DNA of 64,000 nucleotides from Epiperipatus broadwayi (taxonomy: Eukaryota; Onychophora; Udeonychophora; Euonychophora; Peripatidae), in the NCBI GenBank assembly GCA_028023455.1, contig JAQFVV010012547.1, forward strand, positions 184,001 to 248,000. Direction: 5' to 3'. A program made the position numbers and the translations under genes. The notes under the pieces were generated by a model. That model was given only the letters and a program-made list of their open reading frames with translations, did not search any database and was not told the origin of the DNA. Positions 57,891 to 64,000 of the stretch are shown one piece after another. Each line of letters begins with the position of its first letter. Positions within the stretch are counted from its first letter, which is position 1.

Positions 57891-60639
57891 GTTATTACTT
57901 GTTTATACATTTCAACATTAATTGGTTATATTCAGAATTGGATATATATATAAAGAAAGAGATCAAGATTATATATAATAATTACATTCATATCTAATCC
58001 ATTACATTAGTCATAATTAAATGAGAATTAAAGCCATATGGCAACAAAAATGGTAATATAGACCATGGCGACCACTTTATTACCTACACCCCCTTCAACA
58101 CTTTCAGCAGGGATTGTATAAGTAAATGTAACGGGGTCAAGTCCATATGGCTTCTGAGTCCATGTGTTGGCCTCAGATTCCTTGTCTCATTAATTAATTG
58201 GTGTTTAAAGTCATAACCCTGTCCTTAGAGAAAGCATATATTTATTCATTATTGGCCAGTTGCTGTATACATCTTTATTGGTCATTTATAATTGTCTGCT
58301 CAATCTCTTTCTGATTATACAATTTAATGATCTTATTTTGATACTTCCTGGTTTGAATGTACACACACCACAAATATTAATTCTTTGGAAAATGTTGGGA
58401 GTAATAACATATTTTTGAACATTTAGTGTATAAATTGAGACAATTATAAAGTTTGCTTGCTTATAAACCAAACAGATATAAGAAATATATGAATATTATC
58501 AACACATTAACTCTTTAAAAGTTTATTTTAAAATAAATGAAAAGTTTATTTATGTATTATATTTTTCCCTTTTTCTTATACATTGTAAAAGTTTTAAATT
58601 GGTTGGTAATTTCTAGTGGGCATAGTTGAAGTCTAGAAAGTAAAATATTCTTCTTGAGAAGTGTTTTTTTTGTAATATGAAAGTGTATGTTGTAGGAGAA
58701 AAATAGTTTATTTTATAGTTTCATTAATAAATTTTCTTGACCATTTGTTTGGTTTGAAATATTATATTCTGATTCACTTTTTTTTTCATCATTTTAATTG
58801 GATTCCTGGGTTTAGCTTGCAGCTAATTTTGCGGCCGCTAATTAGAATTTGACACTGGACATAAGTTACAGGTATATTTTATTACCCAGAAGGAAGAGAT
58901 CACATATAAATTTAACACATAAATATGTTTAAAGTATCTTCCCCAGTGAAAAGGTACATAAAATAAATGATCTCCTATGCCTGAGAGGAATTACTTTATC
59001 ATCATTTTAACTTCTTAAATGGAGTCAGCTTAAAAATTTATATATATATTTTTTGAACAAAGATGACATTTTTTTTGCAAGTCTGCATCTTTAGTAGAAT
59101 ACTGCTTTAAGGTTGAATTTGATATAATAGTAACCTTTTTATTTTAGCTCTCAATGCCTATACACGGTATGTGGTACTGCCAGAAATATTATCTGTTTTA
59201 ATTTTATAGAATATTATTAATTTAACAGGTGCCCATCTCAATAGTTTTCTAGAGATATCTGTATTTTGCAAAAATCAAATTAGTTTGAATTTTGCTCACA
59301 GTGTAAGTTTTAAGCTTCCTTTTTGATGTTTATTAATATCTCATACATTAGTAGTTTTAACATAAGTAATTTTATTTCTCCATTATTTGCAATATATTGT
59401 TATATATATATATTCAGTTACAATTTTTTGTAAGTAATCTATAATAAATATAGTTAAATTTATTTCATTGTAATTACCCTCATAATTTTACTAAAAAAAA
59501 GCAATCAACACATCCTAGTCAGAAAGAAAATGTATAAATGAAAACAATTTTATTTCTTCATCATTTGTGAGCTAGGGTTATATTTTTTTATACAAATATT
59601 ATAATATTTTTTGTAAGTACTGTTTATAATAAAAAAAAATCAAATTTATTTCATTATAATATCATAATTTTATTAAAAGAAAACAACCAATTAATCCCAG
59701 TTAAAAGCTACATTTTTTGCATCTACGATTATATTTTTTCTACTTTTTTATACAAATATTATAACACTATTGTAAATATAGCTTACAAAAAAAAAAAAAA
59801 ATTTGGAACCTTAATTATTTCACAAAACAATGTTTTCTCATGAGGGTTGAAACACAAATCAAATAATAATAGTAATAATAAAACTGATAAAATAATATCT
59901 GGAATTAAAAATATTCAATCAACGCACCCCTCTTTTTTAAAAGTAATTTTTTTTTTCTATTTTTATTGTCAATTTTATACTTTAGATAAAATATAATTAT
60001 TTTTAAAAATTCAAATTGATTTAATGCATACACATCTTGCCTATTTTGCATTAAATGCAAATATCTTTGAGATGTATGCATTCTATCCAAATAATTAAAA
60101 TGAATTATGCAATCTATATAAATTTTATTTTATTCACATTATATTTAAATATAAATTTTAAAATAATTGTTTCTTAGTTATTAGTAGCATTATAAAAAGA
60201 TAATATCTAACAATAAATTTAAATTAAGCCTCTCTTTTAAATTAATCTGTCATCTCTTTATTATTAATTTAATGAAGATTATTTTTTCTTTTACAACAGT
60301 AACTTATCTGCTTGCATTTGCTAGCCTTATGGGTAACCTCTTGTAAAATTAGGTCAGCACCCTGAGAACCATTTCTGTAGATATATATATATTAATAAGA
60401 TAACATCCTTTAAATAATAGTCCACTACAGAAAAAAAGTTATTAAAATAGTCTTCTAAAGAAGCGCAATGACAGGAATTCATTACTTACCACCTTTGTAT
60501 ATGCAAGATGGTAAATGTTTAAAATTTACCAAACAATATTAGGCCAAAGTCTAGTTATCTGAAAGTAAAATTTAAACATTTTTTCAGTTACAAACAGATT
60601 TATAATTAATTGGAAATTTTTTTTACATTTTACCTAGTC
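57891..60639. other. AT-rich intron stretch
   Basis: No gene supported. 59540-59800 has loosely repeated blocks (TACAAATATTATAA; TTTATTTCATTATAAT), an old local duplication. Confidence 0.45.
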
Positions 60640-61960
60640 TCAATTTGAAAAGCTTGAGATCATGGACATGAAAGGCCGATGCATTAACTATTAATCCATG
60701 GTGCTCTTTTTTATATGTAGGTGTGTGTGTATATATATATTGAACCGTGTTCGCTATGTGTATTCGAATCACCGGCCTCTTAGGCAGAGAAGAACATACT
60801 CGGAGAGTATGTATGCCCAAACGATAGCTATAAAGTATATAACTAACGTTACATTTCCAGGACATAACTTCTTCTCGACTGTTGAGTTCAACACCAAGTT
60901 CAAAGCACCTTTTTTGTTTGTGTATAAACACGGGTGCCAGCTGCTTATTCTAAAAGAATAGACAACGCACTTTGAATAGTGGCAACTAACCCAACGCCTA
61001 AATCCACGACTAGCTCAGCTGTTTGTAATCACTAATAGATTATACTTAATTAGTGATTAAAAGAATTAATAAAAGAATTTGTTAAAAAGAATTGATAAAA
61101 AGAATTTGGTAAAAGGATTGATAAAAAGAATTAACCAACAAATAAAGTTTAATTTTAAAGATAATTTATTAACTAACATTTATTTACTAAATTTAAACAT
61201 TCTAATAAAACACACGCATATTTTAAATTAACATTTCTAAACTAGTTTAAATATTCTTGTTTACTTTCATAACAAAACACTGGTATTTATCTAATTTAAC
61301 TAATAATATTGATATAAGGATCACGCACATATTAACTCATGCACACACACACAATAATATTAAAGTATTACATAGCATTTGAAATTTAATCACACACATC
61401 AATAGTTCATTTATGTATGATATCGAGTTCATATAATTAGACTCTTGGAGGATTCGCACGAATTAATGAAATGCAATGGCTATTACAGTATAGAACGAAA
61501 TAAGCAAATGTTTTACCTAGGATTGTGAACGTAGATTTAACACTTTGTTTTCTTCCAGTATGAATGCTTCCAGCCGGCTGGGACATTTCCTTGCTGAGTT
61601 TCCTGATTTTCACGATTATTACTATCGAAGACAGATACGGACGGAGATTTTCTACGATGTTAAGCTGACATTATTTCACGGGCAGATCTGCTGTTTTCAT
61701 CGGACATCTGGGCTGGAGATAAACGTGCGTTCCCAAAATCTTCTCAGCACTGCATTTTGTTTGTTAACTGACTCAATTAATTTCCGAACTGCACTCTCTC
61801 AATAATTTTGTGAACTGATTGTCTCAACTCAATTAATTTGTGGAATGAATGACTGTCCGATAAAAAAGGTCTATTTATATCTGCAACGTGTTGTCTTTCT
61901 GATATCTCCGGCAAAGATCTGTTGTCAAATTCCTTATCAATTAATCCTTTGATAAACGTG
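60640..61960. other. Less AT-rich block, possible LTR or regulatory remnant
   Basis: 60740-61030 and 61440-61960 are clearly less AT-rich than their surroundings. On the minus strand GATATAAATAGACC (about 61872-61885) is a good TATA box. The + strand frame 61545-61805 shows no recognised domain. A tRNA-like piece (CGAATCACCGGCC at about 60764) may be present. The class is unresolved. Confidence 0.35.
61052..61140. repeat. Short AT-rich minisatellite
   Basis: Repeats of AAAAGAATT-(A/T)G(A/T)TAAA of about 17-20 bp: AAAAAGAATTGATAAA, AAAAGAATTTGGTAAA, AAGGATTGATAAA and AAAGAATTAACC. Confidence 0.7.
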
Positions 61961-61998
61961 TTTTGAAAGATTGCTTAATTAGTAATAGCCATGCAAAA

Positions 61999-62059
61999 AC
62001 GTATTGTTTTATATTAATTAATATCTATATTAGATATTAATTAATATAAAACAATACGT
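61999..62059. repeat. Near-perfect 61-bp palindrome
   Basis: ACGTATTGTTTTATATTAAT and the following bases to 62027 are mirrored exactly by the right half, ending ATTAATATAAAACAATACGT, around TAT at 62028-62030. It can form a 29-bp hairpin or cruciform. Confidence 0.85.
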
Positions 62060-62460
62060 GTTTTTCAATGATAATCTTCCCTAACTTTCACATACATTTT
62101 ATATATTTACAAATGTACATATATACGCACATATATTTTTAATACAATTTACTATTTAGTTTTAACATTATTTTTTCTTTAATTAAAATTGAATGAAAAG
62201 AGATTTGCATGTCTTAACTTTCTCAAATTATATTTTTACGAATATTAACAAAAACTCTTTACTTCCTTTTACAACCCTTAGTTTCATCTCTCAAACCAAG
62301 ACTCCCCCTCCTCCCTTTTGAACTATTTAATTCTTATCCTTTTCGAAAACAAGCTGCAATAAATTCTTCAACATTTAATTTTATGTTTTTCTTTTATGAA
62401 AGATTACTTTAATAATAATTTTAGATAAAATTATATGTGCCTATATCAATATAGGTACAA

Positions 62461-62481
62461 TATATATATATATATATATAT
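62461..62481. repeat. TA dinucleotide microsatellite
   Basis: About ten TA units. Confidence 0.85.
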
Positions 62482-63218
62482 GAGAAGGATAAAAGATTAA
62501 GAGTGATAACTGAGCAAGTTAATGAAGAGAAAATGCAATGGAAAAATAAGAATGAGAATTATAAGCATGCAATAAGAGTAAGAAATTGACATGTTTAGTT
62601 GGATGTAAGTAATAGATTTGTTTAAATATTTGTTTAGAGAATGGCTTTGTATAGAGCAGAGATTTTATAAGTTAATATAAAAGAAAGATAAATATTGGAA
62701 TCTTTGAAATGGCAGTGTGAATGAAAGAGATGATGAATTGGAAGGTGGTAAATGATTAGAAATATAGGTGAAGAAAAAAAGATGGATTGGTTCTCACCAT
62801 TTAGAGTTAGGAATATTATGAAGGATATATGAAAAATGTAATTGGTAAGAAAAAAAAATTTTTTTTAGATGAACTAAGGAAGGTGATAGTTATTAATTTT
62901 TAAAGAAGAAAATGAAGGAATTCATGAAGAAATTGATTTGAATTAAGGTATGATATCTATCATTTGATTGATGACTATTGATATATATTTAAATTTCAAT
63001 AGTTATTCAATAATTTGATATGTTTTTATATATAAAAAGGAGTAAAGTCTTATAATTTAAATTATTACTTACATTTTTTTCATATTCCAAAAATTATGAT
63101 TCGTTGACTTTGTGCTATTTTTTTAGAAAGCTAAATTTGTTATTGCAATCAATTTAATTTTATTTTTTGACTAAAAATATTGTAAAAAATATCTTTTTTT
63201 TTTTTCTCATGTGTCATA

Positions 63219-63298
63219 GCATCAGCCGGGAAGCGAACCCGCTAACCCAGGACAACTGCTTGTAAAGCAGCTGTCACTGACCTCTCGACCACCAATGC
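63219..63298 (-). tRNA. tRNA-like sequence, anticodon UAC (Val-like), possibly retroposed
   Basis: Minus strand: acceptor GCATTGG pairs with CTGATGC (seven pairs, two G-T). The D-arm is GTC...GAC; the anticodon arm GCTGC-TTTACAA-GCAGT has TAC at positions 34-36; the T-arm contains CGGGTTCGCTTCCCG. A 13-nt variable region (GTCCTGGGTTAGC) is longer than expected for valine tRNA. It is followed by TATGACACATGAG and a poly-A run instead of a poly-T terminator, which points to a retroposed copy or SINE head. The B box departs from consensus (CTTCC for ATTCC type). Confidence 0.55.
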
Positions 63299-63617
63299 TT
63301 GAGAAAGATCATTTTTCTAATTAGTTTATTGCTATTTAAGAATACTTGCCTTTGCTGTAATTAGTTCTTTTAGTTACTAATCTTAATCTTTCTCCAAAAT
63401 CAAATTGTGAAATTTATAAATAGAATTTCTCTTTATATTTGGATATATCATACATTCTTAGAATTGGAATTTATTAAACATACATTCTACAGACTTATAA
63501 TCACAAGTCATTAGTAATTTTTGCTTATGAATATTTAGTTTTTGATGATAGAAATTTGTTCATATTTACAAGTATATATTGATACATTGATTTTTTTAAT
63601 TTTCATTATTTATTTAG

Positions 63618-63720
63618 GTCGTGCTTGATTTTGGTCATCTTCGATTTTATAATATGTCATCCAAGATTCATGAAAAGATTAGACTTCTTAAAGATGATTC
63701 TGATGAGAATGATGGTGACG
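63618..63720 (+). CDS. VPS13D: VPS13D-like exon 5
   Basis: The acceptor is TTTAG at 63613-63617 and the donor GTGAGA at 63721. It reads VVLDFGHLRFYNMSSK, then a charged linker ending DDSDENDGD, and ends with one base of a glutamate codon. 'VLDFGHL.f.N' is the strand after the 'ISAPqIiiP' block in VPS13 proteins, so the join to the exon ending at 52190 (phase 0 to 0) makes biological sense. Confidence 0.85.
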
Positions 63721-63802
63721 GTGAGAAAAAAAAAATTGTATGGATTGCTGCAATTATTTGTAGATTAATAATTAATCATAAAAAAAAATTACTTTATTTT
63801 AG

Positions 63803-63950
63803 AATTCAAAACTCCGTTTTCAAGTCCTCCAAACAGAATGGATGAAGAAATGGCTGATAAATCTACACTACCACCATCACTACATCAGATTAATGATGTT
63901 TTCTTATCTAATATTACTGAAACTGCATTTCATAAGCATATGTATGACAG
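63803..63950 (+). CDS. VPS13D: VPS13D-like exon 6
   Basis: Separated from the previous exon by only 82 bases. It begins with AA, completing the G-AA glutamate codon, then reads FKTPFSSPPNRMDEEMADKS and continues to FLSNITETAFHKHMYD, ending with two bases (AG) of an arginine codon before GTAATA at 63951. The proline-rich 'FKTP...PPN' linker followed by a '..HKHMYDRY'-type helix is what makes me choose VPS13D over other paralogues, from knowledge of the family rather than an alignment. The gene continues past the window. Confidence 0.84.
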
Positions 63951-64000
63951 GTAATATTAAGATTTACAGATTTTACTATTTTTGACAATATTTATATTTT

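Noticed and set aside
61545-61805. 86-codon frame as a host exon or gene
   Set aside because: No domain recognised, no splice-phase link to the VPS13D-like exons, and it lies in the composition-shifted block that may be an element.
1-64000. CRISPR arrays, bacterial operons, ribosome binding sites
   Set aside because: The DNA is eukaryotic: spliced exons, retroelements and no dense coding. The tandem arrays have 460-bp units, not short repeats with spacers.

Overview
The window is nuclear DNA of an animal, strongly AT-rich by eye, with long introns, GT-AG splice sites and several kinds of eukaryotic retroelement. The host cannot be named from this. Long introns, Penelope-like elements and tRNA-derived repeats suggest an invertebrate with a large, repeat-rich genome (a mollusc, chelicerate, cnidarian or similar).

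The only host protein gene I can support is on the + strand: six consecutive internal exons of a VPS13-family bridge-like lipid-transfer protein, most probably VPS13D. They lie at 13978-14297, 38091-38230, 46224-46443, 52101-52190, 63618-63720 and 63803-63950. Reading phases are compatible across all five introns (about 23.8, 8.0, 5.7 and 11.4 kb, then 82 bp), giving 339 complete codons. The gene continues beyond the right edge, and its upstream exons lie off the left edge or were not recognised.

The rest is intronic or flanking DNA full of mobile elements. Four damaged LTR retrotransposons are paired by their repeats: 1504-8825 (+), 17663-25531 (-), 40486-43746 (+) and 52387-56082 (+). There is also a minus-strand gag-protease remnant at 56750-57890 and a weaker gag/LTR remnant at 33380-36800. 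Penelope-like (PLE) reverse transcriptase / GIY-YIG fragments lie at 18141-20363, 20593-20951, 26767-27840 and 37010-37638. A TIR-bounded element occupies 47051-48694, a foldback 14405-15886, and tRNA-like or SINE-like pieces are scattered.

The most interesting system is a family of about 465-bp repeats carrying a type I hammerhead ribozyme motif. It forms four insertions: A 3151-4132, B 27915-28180, C 29111-30781 and D 52948-54165. Each lies between target-site duplications of 12-16 bp. B, C and D are head-to-head inverted dimers whose RNA 3' ends both face outward; A is a tandem. Stem III of the ribozyme is a perfect palindrome, which would suit cleavage as a dimer. These look like metazoan retrozymes or solo pseudo-LTRs of a Penelope element. 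The same head-to-head layout recurs in PLE fragments (18.1-20.4, 20.6-20.95 and 37.0-37.6 kb) and in a small unclassified insertion (38.26-38.42 kb), suggesting one shared insertion mechanism.

Nesting gives relative ages. Hammerhead array A sits in an LTR whose sister copy (about 8545-8560) is an empty site. The PLE dimers sit in an LTR whose sister copy (23767-25531) is empty. Array D sits inside the internal region of a third LTR element.
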